Positions 23,657 to 36,450 of a DNA stretch of 64,000 nucleotides are shown here, in pieces. Source of the stretch: Plasmopara viticola. Lineage: Eukaryota; Oomycota; Peronosporomycetes; Peronosporales; Peronosporaceae. Within the stretch, counting starts at the first letter, position 1. Each line of letters opens with the position of its first letter. A model generated the notes under the pieces. The model ran no database searches. It was given only the letters and a program-made list of their open reading frames with translations, and had not been told where the DNA came from. The stretch lies in contig MBPM02000002.1 of the NCBI GenBank assembly GCA_001695595.3, positions 744,001 through 808,000 of the forward strand, given 5' to 3'. Made by a program: the position numbers and the translations under genes.

Positions 23657-25319
23657 GCAACGAAGACGCCGCTGGTGTGCGGGACGGTCGATGGCTTGTC
23701 AATCAATCAAGACACAGGTCTGTGTATAGTTGTATACACGGCTCGGAACTAACCGTAAAATGCCATTAAAATGCCGTCCGTATATACGATACCCTTGCGT
23801 ATTTAATATAGTACTTCGGCCGTGAATTTCGATATTATACTATTTTGCAGGCCTGGCCATTCAGTGACAAAATCGTATCGCCTTGGTATGCAGTGTCCTG
23901 TCCACCACGACCTTGGTTGAGTATGGACCTGAAGTCTCATTAAACGATCGCTTACATGTGTGTTTTCCAAGATTCTCCTCATATCATCACCGTGGGGATC
24001 TTGCGCACTCCACGCGTGAGCCGCAATGTTCTTGATGGTCTTGCGTGCAGCGCCTCTACGACATTTTGGGACGGATCGATTGTCGTTATTGAAGCACATT
24101 GGTATTCGTTGACTTGTGCTGGATTCAAAAATTTGTCTAATAAGACCTTGCATTGAACAATTTTTACGAAACGCCTTGTTCAGCAGTGGGGTAAAACCAA
24201 TAGACAGGCGTTTAAAGACGATTGTCTCACGGGGAAAACAAGCAACGATGGCGTCATGGATAGAAGCTTGGGCAGGCGCACTCAAGATGATTGCGCCTGG
24301 ATGATAAACCTCTTTGAAGCCAATTGAGCTGGGTAAATGATTGACTCAGAGGTAACAAGTATTTGCAAACTAAACGCCCTATCAAAATATGTGCTTTGGA
24401 GCTTACTTTCTCTTAAATAAGTTGGTCTCTCTCGCTCTGACAACTTTTGCCTTACTGTTTCGCTTCTCTTTCGTCTTTTCTTTGCTCACGATATTCAACA
24501 AGTTATGAGCCCAGCAATCATGATCACTTCTCGCGACGGATTGACCATGTTTTTTTGCTAACAATCCCAACGGCGACAATGATGTGACGTGGAGACTGAC
24601 GTAGTTCTGACCTAATCGATGCGTCATGTCGTCAATCGTGAGTCGGACAGATGCTGAAGTCAAAGACATCAACTACCCTCTCGTGGGTGAAAATTGCGAA
24701 GATGCCTGGACCGTACGGGCGCACTTTCATTTTCCTACAGTGGGTCTAAGAAGGCTGCATTGCTTCTATTTGAAACGACAGCTCTTCAGTGTGGAGACGA
24801 CTCAAGGCGCCAACGTGCTGCATCAGTGCAAAAAAGTGATTTTACATCGGCGTCGAGCTGAGCAGCATTGGGGTCGAGATAAAGGACGGAGGACGTCGCA
24901 ATCTGCTTGCGGCGCAGTCTTTCCAAAAATATGCGCAAGTTGGGGACGATTCTTGCAGAAGTACTTACGAGAGACGTTGTGAAAGCGTCGGTAAATGAGC
25001 GCACCAAGCGGCAAGTCGGATAACCTCATACGATCAAGACTATAAAAGTTCCAAGGCCGTTCGATGCTGATCGGAAAACTCGTGCACATGTTGTGAACAT
25101 TTGAGGCACATCGGGGCTGAAACGAGTAAAAATACGGGATTGTGATGGACGGCGCGACGGTCAAAGTGATGGACGGGTTGCCAACAATGTACATTGGAAA
25201 ATGATTGTGATACGATCACGAACGAGTCGCGTTTGTAGCTCTGCTGAAATGTGGAATTTCGACTGGCAAATGATGCCTAGGGTGGACAAGTGACAGTGGA
25301 ACCACGCATCACATCAGCA
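23657..25319. other. Non-coding stretch between kinase gene and copia relic
   Basis: Includes the kinase promoter on the left. Open frames at 24403-24672, 24626-24982 and 24823-25194 overlap on both strands with no recognisable product. The right part could be the decayed gag region of the copia element. Confidence 0.45.
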
Positions 25320-28030
25320 ATATCGAGTTGAATTTGCCATACTTGAAGAGCACGACAAAGACAAATTTTTCTGGGTCGATGTCAACAAGGCCGGTAGATC
25401 CTTTGTATTACGAGTATTTCTTGCCGAGCGGTGAAGACTTTTACATCGAAATACAAAATGCGCTGTATGTGCCGACTAACTTTTGTACAAAGTTTATTAG
25501 GAGCGTCAAGTTTCATAGGCATCTAAGGTATGTAGCTCGCAACAAGTCATTGCAAATGCTGATTTTGTAGACGCCTTGCGCCCCGATTCGCGCAGTTTAC
25601 CTAGCTACGTTGACTCACAAAATTGACTTTTACGAGAGGACCAATCGGCGTTCATTGCAAAACAGTCAGCACCAACATGACCGGGAACTCAAGTGCACTA
25701 CCCTAACTAAGCACTTGAAGCAGGTGTCGCAGGTGTCGGCAAGGCAATAAGGTCCGAGTTCCATATGCAAGCAACCAATATATTTGACGACTCGACACGT
25801 TTGAACTGGTCACTTTGACGTTTATGGTCTTACAGAGCAGAACTCCTTTGGTGTTCTGCTGTTTATTGTTAAAAAAGCCAGCGGATTCAGGAAGAGAATT
25901 CGCCTCGAGGCCAAGCAAAGAGCACCTCATAGGCTACATCATAGGGGTTCAGGTGCAGTCTGGCAGGCAAGTCAAATTTGTGCGTAAGATATAGCTCGCG
26001 AATCTTGTCAAACTTGCTCAAGAACTTTTACAAGAGCCAAGGAACCAAACAGCGGACTACGGCTCCTTGCGCACATCAAACAGACAGCGCAGCAAAGTGC
26101 CACCCATTTACTTGTTACGACTGGTCGTAGCATGCTGCACCATGCGAGGCTTGGTAAATATGTCGGAAGTGAAGCTATCTTGTTTGCAAACTACATTATA
26201 ATCCATCATTGATTGCTCAAAAATGCTGCAAATTCACTGTTAACGATTGGTTACAAGTTCAAACCGAGCGTGAAGCACGTGCGTGTATTTAGGTGTCAGG
26301 CATTTAAACTCACCCTGTAAAGAAAAGGCTTAGCAGGATCCCAATACCTGAAATGTTCATAGGTTACGAAGAAATGTGAAAGACGTATCGTGTCGATGAC
26401 ACTAATAAAGCGAAGATGATCATCGAGACGCTACCTTTGACGGGCTCAATTGTCAATGTAGGCGACAAGTGCTTCCGGCGATAAAGATAGCGACTATTTT
26501 GACTTTGACTTCTTGTGATTGTGGACTGCGACAAAACAAAATCAACAGACTTCATCTAAGAGGAAAGTGCAAAGACCGAAAAGGAAGCACCAGCCAAGCC
26601 TCTACTGACTTACGTACTGCTCGACCTCAGAAGAAGCAAGTACCTGCTCATCACGAAAAGCACCGAGAAACTTTGCGAATGGAGCGTGCCAGGACTCAAA
26701 GAAGAATTAAAGCCCATAAGATATTAAAGAAGTCTTTATTTTCTGATATATAATATGACAAACAAGTGTCAACTTAGTCGAAGCAAGTAATTTGCTCGAG
26801 CTAGCCCCATATGAAGATGTTGTAAGAGGTCTTGATGACGTCAAGCTATTCGCACTGAGCCCAACTGTATGCCGCTGTGTGGGGTATATCAAGCTCCAAT
26901 GCCACTGATTGGCCCTGGGTACCAAGTGGATATTCCAGATTAGGCGCAGGGCCAATAGCTCGATCAAAATTTACAAAGCACGCCGCAAGGCAAAGGGCGT
27001 CGAGCAAAAATACGCAATCGACTACACAGAAACCTCCTCGCCAGTGGTCAAGTACTTATTGTAAAATGAAGGCCCTAACCATGGGTTTTTGACTGACCGT
27101 CGACCAACTGGATGTGGTGACATCCTTCCGGCATAATGAAAAATGTCGTGTACTGCATGTTTCGTTAAGAGGCCGTGGTCAGTAATTACAATTGTCTAAC
27201 ACTTAACAAAGCTATACACGGTCTTAAATTAGATTCGCGCGTATGGAACAAAATGCTCGACTACCGAGCATGCTATCAACTTTCAACTTTCTGATTTCGA
27301 TCTATGCCTGTACATCGAGATTGATGGTGGTCACTGTGTACTCCAATTTGTGGATGATGTGATTAGGACAGTAAGACTATTTGAACTAATTGCCCACACC
27401 AAGAGCGACATCAAGACGCGCTTCGATATGCCTCGAGCTAATTGACGATGATGACGGCAGCGTGACTGTGTGCCAATGACTATGCAATGTAATATTCCCA
27501 AGCGATTACTACAAAATGGCTATATTTTCAGCGGATGTATGTCATCACCTCGTCTAAAGCAGCGCGACAGAAGTGAGCGCTTTCATTCACGTAGTGACTG
27601 TAACACGTCCGGACATTGCTTCTATGATTTGTAGTGAATCTCGCTTAAAGGAAAACCTCAAAGGCGAGCAATAGGTTGCGACTAAGCGTATAATCCGCTG
27701 CCTTGACAGAAATTGTTTCAGATCTGAAAGTTACGTAAATTTTCAGGCTATTACGATGCAGAAGGGACTGGTGACCTTTTGACCACAAGTCTTCTTTTAA
27801 TTATGCGCTCGTTCGGAAGCGTGTCCTGTAAGCTGGGACAGCAAGAATCTGCCAAGCGTGTCAATGACAACTAGTGAGGCAAAATTTATAGCACATAGCC
27901 CGGTCATAGAGAGGTGTAAGTGGGTGCACCGATTGCTGTGTCTGATTTCGAAAGCAGAAGAGGGCTTAAGACCGATCTCTTTGCTGTATGCGGTACGACG
28001 AATGCATTGTACTTGATGTCTCTCGAAAAT
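25320..28030 (+). pseudogene. Degenerate Ty1/copia retrotransposon pol (protease to RNase H)
   Basis: Pieces in copia order, broken by stops and frameshifts. Protease/gag-pre-integrase: IEIQNALYVPTNFC (about 25447-25488) matches V.L.NVLYVP. A C..GKA.R pre-integrase motif lies near 25725-25760. Integrase 26100-26400: MLHHARLGKYVGSEAILFAN, then VFRCQAFK and a GYEE motif (LKVFGC.A...GY pattern). Reverse transcriptase 26960-27420: KGVEQKYAIDYTETSSPVVK, then SDFDLCLYIE and LQFVDD (the YVDD box with F for Y). RNase H: TRPDIASMI (27610), a KRIIRCL segment (27685) and SWDSKNLPSVSMTTSEAKFI (27836-27895). No intact frame and no LTR pair were recognised. Confidence 0.75.
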
Positions 28031-31000
28031 GCATTTCAAGAGCTTACATTTGTGATTTAAGCCATTTGGACTGTTTTTGTCAAGATATGCAGAGGGTGAC
28101 ACAGCGACTAAAATTCATGGTCCTGTATGACCAATTTTTGATCCTTGAGCGCGTCGTCGCATCAACCCGTAAGCAAACGCTTGCGGAACAATGCGACTAA
28201 GTGGTTGTGGCAATTCGTACCCAGGATCGGTTCTGGATCAACTAATAAATTGGTCCTTTTAGATGGTTCGATGTACGACCCACAATAATTCTCCCGCATT
28301 TACTTGGCCCAAGCATAAATTAGCTCATGATTCCTGCATAGAACGGTGAGCGTATTCTAATTCTTTCCAAATATTAAGTGTATACACTAAATTTTACGAC
28401 GCAGGATAGTCAAATTAAGCGCGAGCGCTTCTGTAGCAGTAATTGCCTTTGTGAGCAATAAAATCAACTTATTCGGTCTCCGATCTCAAACTCGGTCTTG
28501 TCGATATATCATGTTAGTTGGAATATCTCGCTTTGAATCTTACCGTTCGGCCATCATGCGTACATTTTTAAGCCTTGAGATATCACTTTGTTAGGCACAA
28601 AGTCTTCGACGTCTTTACTCATTGCACAAGGTCTGATAAGAGCAAGCCGCTCGTCTATTCCCCAACAATCAGATATCACACCACATCGTGTTGATGCTAC
28701 CCGGACGTGAGGGTTAGCTAATTATCCATTCAATACAGCGTGTAGCGTGCTAAGACATGAGCAGCATTAATAATGCAAATTGACGCGTGTGACAATGCTG
28801 CATCAACACATTGACGTATCTGCTTGCACACCGCACAACGCGACTTCATTGCATTGTTTCACCCGCTTAGTCTGATCATCGGCCTGTAACGAATCCGCTG
28901 TGAACACGAGCAATTTACTGCCAAGCACCCTAGTACATTACAATATGAGAGCCAATAAAGCGGGGTATTGTTTGAGACAATTGTTTCCGCGAGTACATGC
29001 TGTTCAAACACAGTGGAGCAGCAGCGCTGCTGTTTTGGCCGTGCCCCGGTTTTTACCGCTTGATGGTCCATTTTGTTACCAATGGCGCGGTCGCATTCGG
29101 CTATCGTTTGATTAACTTGCACATTTTGCGTGTGACACACATACGTGCAGTCCCTCTTGTCTACAAATGTAATTGTTCCAATGTCAGGTGACCACCAAGC
29201 GCTGTATGATGACCCTCATGACATCAACCAAATCATTATGCTTTCCTGGCCTCTGTCTAACCTCGACTTTTTACTTTACAAATAAGGATAGCTTTCTAGC
29301 CATTCTCTGTGAGATGTGTCACGGCACAAAGTGACGCATAATCTGTACACATCACAAATTGCTAATAGTCTAGCAATCCTTTGGTATGCAAATACAAGGA
29401 TGTGGTCTCACAAGACCAGCTTATGACGTTAACACTTATTATTGATACGCTCCGTACGGCTTACTTGGTTGCGAAGGCCAAATACTGCTTAATCTTTGCT
29501 AAAACAGTGACACAGTTTTCATGCAAAGCAACAGGTAGAAGTGGCTCTGAAAAGAGATTTTTCTCATACCTCGCCGACATTTTTTATCCAAAAGCCAATG
29601 GCAATTAGTGCATCGTACACGCTTATGCTCAGCTAAATAAAGCCACGTTCCCTGCACACAAGCGCATTTTTGAACATATGCTATATTATCGAATATGGGA
29701 ATGGCGGTATAAACAACGTACAGCACATTCTCGTCTGGCAATGGGATTGATGATCACTCTTCGCGAGAAGTGACTTTCTACCTGATATGGTCAGCACTCA
29801 GGGCAGTTGGTCGTACACTAAGAACCTTTGAACACACCTGCGACATTCAAATGTGTGGTGATGCCCTTGGTTAGGCCCCACAAGGCGTGATAACAGACGT
29901 ACTACGGCAAGTTATTAATTACGTTGTCCGTATACTAGCACCGATCTAGTGCATACGCATGTAAATTTTTCACAATTAATGCAGATAAATGCTTGTGTGA
30001 CACGGATCCGCTTTCGCAATTAAATGGACAAAATGCTAGCATGGCGAACTAGGAGCCGCTAAATTGGCCTTGCAAATTTTTAGTGCAAATAAAGCCGATG
30101 CGCTTAAGGCAATGCTTAACATACTAAAGATTAAACGATCTTATTCAACCTCTTAGGGCTTTTAATAGGTAAGAAAAATCGTGTTGAAAGCGCCAATTTT
30201 AGATTTTCCTGATTTAAAACAAGCATTTCATTCATGTCATTAATCCCGAGATCAGGTGACTGCGCTCGACCTCGGCATCAAAAGGCGTTCGAAAAGAGCC
30301 ATTCCGGCATAGGAATACTCGCCATAAGTTATCTTTTTGTCGATTTCAGACACAAAGTGTGCACTGTCCACGACGAGCACTGCTGAGTACCTCTTATATA
30401 TATGTACAGAACCTTGCTCAGTCTCTTCACAATCAGCGGAAGGCTCTCGTTCTTGTCTCTTCTCCTTAACGCCATCTACAGCCAAGTATACCCTGCATGG
30501 CTCGCAGCGAGTGCAAATGTTGCTCAACGGATACCTAACCACTACGCGAGTATTAAGATGGCCTCGTCATTGGTACCTTGGCCAAGAGCTAACGCGTTGG
30601 TCACAGAATAGAGCAAGTGCTCTCCTTGACAAACACTGCTTAGTGATATAGGTGTCGCTCTACGCGTTGTGGTAGGGCCTCGGCCAATTTGCCACGGCTA
30701 TTGTCAATCATGTTACCTGTGGCACGCACCAAGTCCTATATCTAAGAGCAGTATTCCGAGGTTCACTCGAAACTCCGCACGCCTCGGCCGTGCCACCTTG
30801 TCTTAGCGCCAACCATACCAACCCATCGCTGTCATTCAGCGAATACTGTTACACGCAAATAACGCGTGCACTCCACGCTCAAAACTCTCGTCCTCGATAA
30901 TCTTAATGTCCAACTTTGGCATATTTATGTCTACCACATTGACCAAATCGTTTCGGAATTTACGTCACTGATCCTTTTTATTTATAGCAAAGATAGGTTT

Positions 31001-34000
31001 GTGACACACCGTTAAATTCAAAGCGAGTGTCATTCAGATTATTGCACTCCAATCAAATCAGGTTTTGCTTACTCCAGCTACTTTGTAGTCAAACCTCGCA
31101 TTCAGATCTAAGACCGTACTGCGCTCGATGCTATCAAAATTGAGGCACCTAGATCCACCAAGAGCTGGGTGCAGGGACCCCATAAAGTGAAAAGTGACAT
31201 ATCCTATGGTGTACTGGTCGAGCCACAATGTATGATCTACGACGCCCTAGAGTCAACAAGATTAGCTCATGGTGTACTGAAACGTTTTTCGCTTGCCCAA
31301 ACAGCCATTAGAGACAGGGATTTGAGGCAAATCACGTGCTATAGAGCACAAACATCATCAGGTCTAGGCCCTGTTGACCTAACATCCATCCTGTAGCTTG
31401 TCCAAAGTTTATTGGTTCGCTGTAGTCCGCCTCATTGTTGCCATTTTCTAGACGAAGGAGCGACAAGATATTGGCTTCAACAACCTAATCTATTTGACAC
31501 GAAGGACACCCAAGTTGCCAATAAGGGTTTCACCACAATTGAAGCCCCATGGCAAGCAGGTTCGAGATCTACTAAATTATCATCATCAAAGCTGGTACCA
31601 TACTACCCGATGGGATCTCGCTTAGTGAGTCTAATACCATACAATTCGTCTGAAATTTAACATTTAGCGTCACTTAAGCGTCATCCTCAATGTGGTCGAG
31701 TGTACAAAATAACTCTGTCTTTATTACCCTTGATTGTAAAAGACGGTACATGCATTTTTTTTAAAGAAAAGCTCCTGATCGTCCCACTCAAAAGAGCTCT
31801 CAGCGTTTTTACAAAATATAAAAAAATGATTCTGGCAAGTTTACGGGAGCGTGACCGCACACGACGTGCATACTTTGGGGTCGAAATAGCCTTGTGCCAG
31901 CTGAGGTTTTGGCCTTTAAATTGAAAAACGCTGATATTGCCCTAAAGTGTTCTTTCAAATGTTTGTTCGTCGAGCTTCTAGACGGCCAGATTCACCCTCT
32001 GTTGCTTAATTCACAACAAGGCAAATGTTAAGGTCGTTTTGACCCCTCTATTTCAGCCCAAGATGTTTCTTTCTACTCTTAATACCGTGTGCAGGTTCGG
32101 TCTTAGCGAGGCCTTGACCTTAGGAGTCGGCATCGTCGACGCGAATGATTCCGTCATCCTCTGTAAAAAATGCTTCAATATAGCGCTCCCGTAGCTGGAG
32201 AGTCGTTCAACTATCGCGTCGAATTTTTGTGCTTACTGTTGCATCTTGTCGAGGTCAAGCATTGCTTCCAGCTTATTTACTTGACTCGCACACCCTTAAG
32301 CAACAGAGCTTGATAATCTATTTTTATCCTTACGGAGTATCATTCTTAACAACTCAGTTCTAGTTTGAGTCCAATTCAGCGTGGCTGCCAAAGTTGTAGC
32401 TCAAGTAAAGCTTGAGTTAATGCCTTTAACGTATGTTAGATACTTGGAATTAATACGAGTCGCAGATTGCTATTTGCCTAAGTCCAAGTGTAAGTATCAG
32501 TTTAAAAGCTAAAAATCGTCTCACTCATATAAAGTGGGATCAATTTTCTTTAGAATATTGGTAAATGTTTATGAGCACTAAGTAGTCTACATCAATATCT
32601 ACAGTACTAATGTACTATGCACTGAGTAAATATGTTGCTTATTTTTTAGCTTCCCAGTACCAAGTACTGCCTTTTCTTGAGACATCAATATTCTTGTGTT
32701 ACAGCTCCCGGTAGTACCACCCCCTAGTATGAGACTTCGTGGCCGCATTACAGCTGGGAAAAAACCCAGTAGTCTCCCTAATTTCAGTACAAACCACTCT
32801 TCTCGTCACTTTTTACGACACCGGGTGAAACTTTTTAGCGGAATGGATGCGGTGCTAAAGCGTGCGCATGGCCACCGTAAACTGAACATCAATCTTACGT
32901 TAATCTACGTCACACAAGAATTGACTTTTGGCGAGCCTACACGGCGTGCAAAGCAGGCAAGAGTATTGCTCGGCACCATGGTCTGCATTAGGCAGATAAT
33001 GCCCATTTGCAAGGCCCTCCTCTTTCTCGCTGAACCTTTCTCACTGGACGGCGTCTTGCGTCGACATCCGCCGGTGTGCGAGTCTTGAAGCTCATTTTCC
33101 TGACTTCGGCCATCAGACTCCCAAGTGGAAAATACCAAGGACTATCGTCTTTGCGTTTATTTTCGTGGTACACAAGGTTGCACTTGTTTTCTTATGAACA
33201 CAAGTCCGAGTCTTTGCTTTTATATCTCACCATGTCTTCCCGGGTATGTAATCAGTGAGGTTGTACTTAGAATTAACACCATTTTAAGGTCAACCTTGGG
33301 AGGTGAAGCTTTGTATCAACGCTGCTCGCTTATTTGAGGCTGCGCAGCCATAGTGATGGGGAGTCCTCGCTATCGCACCGGTGCAGCTTTTTAGAGTTTT
33401 AACCGTCTGAAAGCGAAGGTGTCTGCGTACAATCGACTGAAGGAGAATGGTATTTATTCAATTCGCGAGATAATAATGTGTGTGTGCGGTTTCTTTATTG
33501 TCTTCTATCGACCGGCCGGCTCTTTCATCAATGTAACACTTCTGGCTTGGCGCCCACGGCTCAGGCGCAATCTTAAAAGTAGAGGCTGCTTTGGTGCTGG
33601 CTCCTTCAAGCACCAAAAGATCTTTCATAGAATTAAATTGGTCATCTTAAATTGCTTTGGTCGACATACGTCTTTCTACGCTGCCTGTTTGGCCATCATA
33701 ATGGAACTTTTTTATAAAAGCCAGTGCGAGATAAAAACTCGTTCGCTCTGTCATTGTTGATATCTTTTTATTCTGCCCCGGTATACAAGCCTCTAAGAAC
33801 ATTGATTATGTGCCTGTCATTCACCATCGTGATTGGCTAACAACTTTAAATACGGAACTTGGCGCAAGACGTCAACCCGTTGTACCAAAACTTGATTTAC
33901 ATCTGATAAGAGATCCATGCCTTTAATAAGGTAGCAAATCTAGTCACTTATTAAGACGTAAGGGTAAGACCTCAGCACGAAAATGTTGCTTTGAAAAGAT

Positions 34001-35171
34001 TAGGTCTCTATACTGCACGCTTTGATCCCATAGAACTAGCAATAGTGAACAGTCATGCACCAAGAAATTATTTTTTACAATATTCTGGGCAAAATGCTTT
34101 GTAATTTCGTCACACGTGGCATCAGTCCAACGCCTGCGCGAAAAGACTTTCGATATGAAGCCACACTAAGGCTTCGAGAATTTAATTTAATTGCATCTGA
34201 CGGATGCGCAATTCGCGCTGCTTATAAGGCTTGCTATATGAGTAGTTGCTGTATTCTCAGCCCTACTTTCTGCCAAGTAGCTAGAACGCGTCATGGCTAC
34301 CAAATAATACAATCAGACATTTTGCTATTCGAAAAGCAGGGTAGCCTATCTACCATGGCAGTCACTTCCGTGGAGCTTTGGGCTTACATTTTGAAAGGGG
34401 AGGAAGATTTTTTTTGTGTCAAGGAGTTGGGATCGGGTATTAAGGTGAATATGATCAGGTGCGCGAGGCATTTGTCCTATTTAACATTGAAGGTCGTGTG
34501 AACAATGGACATCTAACCAATAAACCACAGTCCTGAGCGTTTCGTGTACTGGTAACGCACACAGGAACGATGTGAGTAATGTTCCTAATAAGCTCGGTGA
34601 GCGCTCTAATCTTCTTTTTTTGCATGCGTTGGAAGCGTAAATTTCTGATGTATAATCATTAGCTAAGAAGCCTTCATTACTGCACCGCACTACACAAGCA
34701 AGTCAAACGGATTGTTTTCATGGGCGATGTTTAATCGTCTACTCGTACAGTAAGGGCTTTCGCTCTAACAGAAATTAATCTGCAGCTGCTCTAAAGAAGA
34801 TCAGTCGATTTTAAAGGCAATCTAAGGCAGGGCTTTGAAGTCAAGAAAACAAATCGTTTTTGCTTCGGTCTTGCACAATGTGCTTTCGCGGCAGAGATAA
34901 CTAAAGTCTTTGATTGCTCGATAGAGTGAATGTTGTTTAAATTTTCTAAATTTTTCCACGCCGCGTTCCAAAAGGATTGACCTAGGCAGCTTTTTGCTCA
35001 TGTGCAGTGGTAATGCGATTGCTGACATTACAGATATCACTGTTGTAGTTACTCAGGCTCAGACAATACGGTGGTAACAAGTCACTACAAATCTGCTCGA
35101 CGCAAAGGAGACATATATAACTGGGTAAGAAACACGGGGCATATGTTGTAAAGTAATTGATTCAAATTAAC
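28031..35171. other. Seven-kilobase gene desert
   Basis: No gene could be supported on either strand. Open frames at 30252-30542 (-), 31412-31660 (+), 32696-33088 (+), 33419-33760 (+) and 34055-34501 (+) are the longest. None shows a known domain, coding-like composition or splice context. The stretch is most likely very old transposon debris. Confidence 0.5.
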
Positions 35172-35243
35172 GTCAGTGTCATCTAGTGGTAAAAACGCGG
35201 GCTTTTCACTCTCGAGATCGAGGGTTTGATTTCCATCTATGTG
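35172..35243 (+). other. tRNA-Glu-like sequence (pseudo-tRNA or SINE head)
   Basis: An A-box-like CTAGTGGTAAAAACG is followed by an anticodon-arm-like CGGGC-TTTTCAC-TCTCG (loop with TTC, four of five stem pairs). A B-box-like GGGTTTGATTTCC follows at correct tRNA spacing. The order matches tRNA-Glu(UUC). The acceptor arms do not pair and the T stem is poor, so a functional tRNA is unlikely. A tRNA pseudogene or the 5' end of a tRNA-derived SINE is more likely. Confidence 0.45.
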
Positions 35244-35519
35244 TATAAATGTCGAAACCTTACTTTTGCTACAGCTTTCTTTTCTGCGCTGTGCTATGTG
35301 GGTTTTGCAAAGCGGGATACCTCCTCGGTGTTGTCACGGTTAAGCTGGGGGTTCAATATGGGATTGGGTCCAGCGCGTTGTTGAGGGCAATGTTAGCGAT
35401 GGATAGCTTGTCGGTCCACGAAAATGGCGCCTCAGCGCACATACTACGCATGACTATTTCTATCTCATAATGGTCTGCAGTTGACATTGGCAACGAACTT
35501 TTAGAACTTGGAGCAAAAA

Positions 35520-36450
35520 ACAGCGGCTAATTGCGGGCTCCTACCCGAAGCCATAGCGTCTGGAAAGCCATGGTAGTTATATGCATAGCCAGCCTTGCTG
35601 CTTGCTTTCCTGCTATACTGAAAAAGGTGCCAATTGCGTTATTTTGCTCGGATGAGGAATTGTAAATTTTTAGCCTGTGTTGCCTTTGGCCTCCGACAAG
35701 CCCGAGACAGAGCAAAATTAAGCGACCTCTAGCAGTCCACCGGTACTGATAGGCTATGTAAAGGAGCCAAAACATGAAACATATGGGCGGTGGCGTTAAC
35801 CCTTAGGCAGGTCACTGGTCCACACAAACGTAGCCGCTTATTTGTCTATTAATCCAATAAAGACCTCGAATCGAATGACTGCAAATTCGAGCGTCACATG
35901 CCGTATAAATAAATCGCACTTCGGGTCTTTGTCGCTGAAGCAACAATTGAAGCTGTCCTTCCAATTCAAGCCTATAGTCGAGCAGACCACCAGCCTAATT
36001 ATAGCGATGAACTCGCGATCGTAATCAAGAGATTTTTATCTCGACTTTGATAAATCGCCTTAACGAACCTGTATATAACATCAATGCGTTCGTGAATAGA
36101 GCTCTTGTTATACTTATGTAGACCAACTCATACTTTGACCTGTGAAAAAACGCGTCGGCAGGTAAAGTGAATGTGCCAGACTTGTGTTGAACACGGAAGA
36201 AATACCGCGCGAGAAATTGCAACAACTATTCTGCTTTGCTTTGAGAAATTGTGTGGTATCTAGTGAGTTCGTGGTCTGATAGATCACAAAGACACAAACA
36301 CAAAAGATCCGCTCGAAATTTAGTAATCCGAAATTTATGGCAGATAACAACTCGTCATACGCGGAACAGTTCTGTTTGAAAGCCCTAAGCTGCCTGGTCT
36401 GGAGAATAATGACTTGCTTTCGACCGTTCTTGTTGACATGTAGCAATGCG
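35520..36450 (-). pseudogene. Ty3/gypsy pol relic (RNase H into integrase), frame-broken
   Basis: Reading the minus strand from 36446 down, RNase H-like residues appear (QLRAFKQNCSAYDELLSAIN), matching the gypsy pattern of SR.L...E.NYS.YE.ELLAI. In another frame LARYFFRVQHKSGTFTLPAD follows (about 36220-36160), matching LA.YDF.V.H.PG..N..ADALSRR. Further on YRWTARGRLIL (about 35745) resembles the zinc-finger/integrase start region. Frame changes and stops show it is dead. RT was not recognised upstream. Confidence 0.6.

Noticed and set aside
24403..25194. Overlapping frames on both strands that look like a small multi-exon gene
   Set aside because: No combination of GT-AG sites gave a convincing protein, and the region adjoins a dead copia element.
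34055..34501. 148-codon plus-strand frame
   Set aside because: Long for the region but no domain, no repeated structure and no coding-like neighbours; treated as chance or old transposon debris.
35249..35470. 73-aa frame with a signal-peptide-like start
   Set aside because: No effector motif such as RxLR or a dEER segment follows, and no family resemblance; probably chance. No RXLR or Crinkler candidate was seen by eye anywhere in the window.
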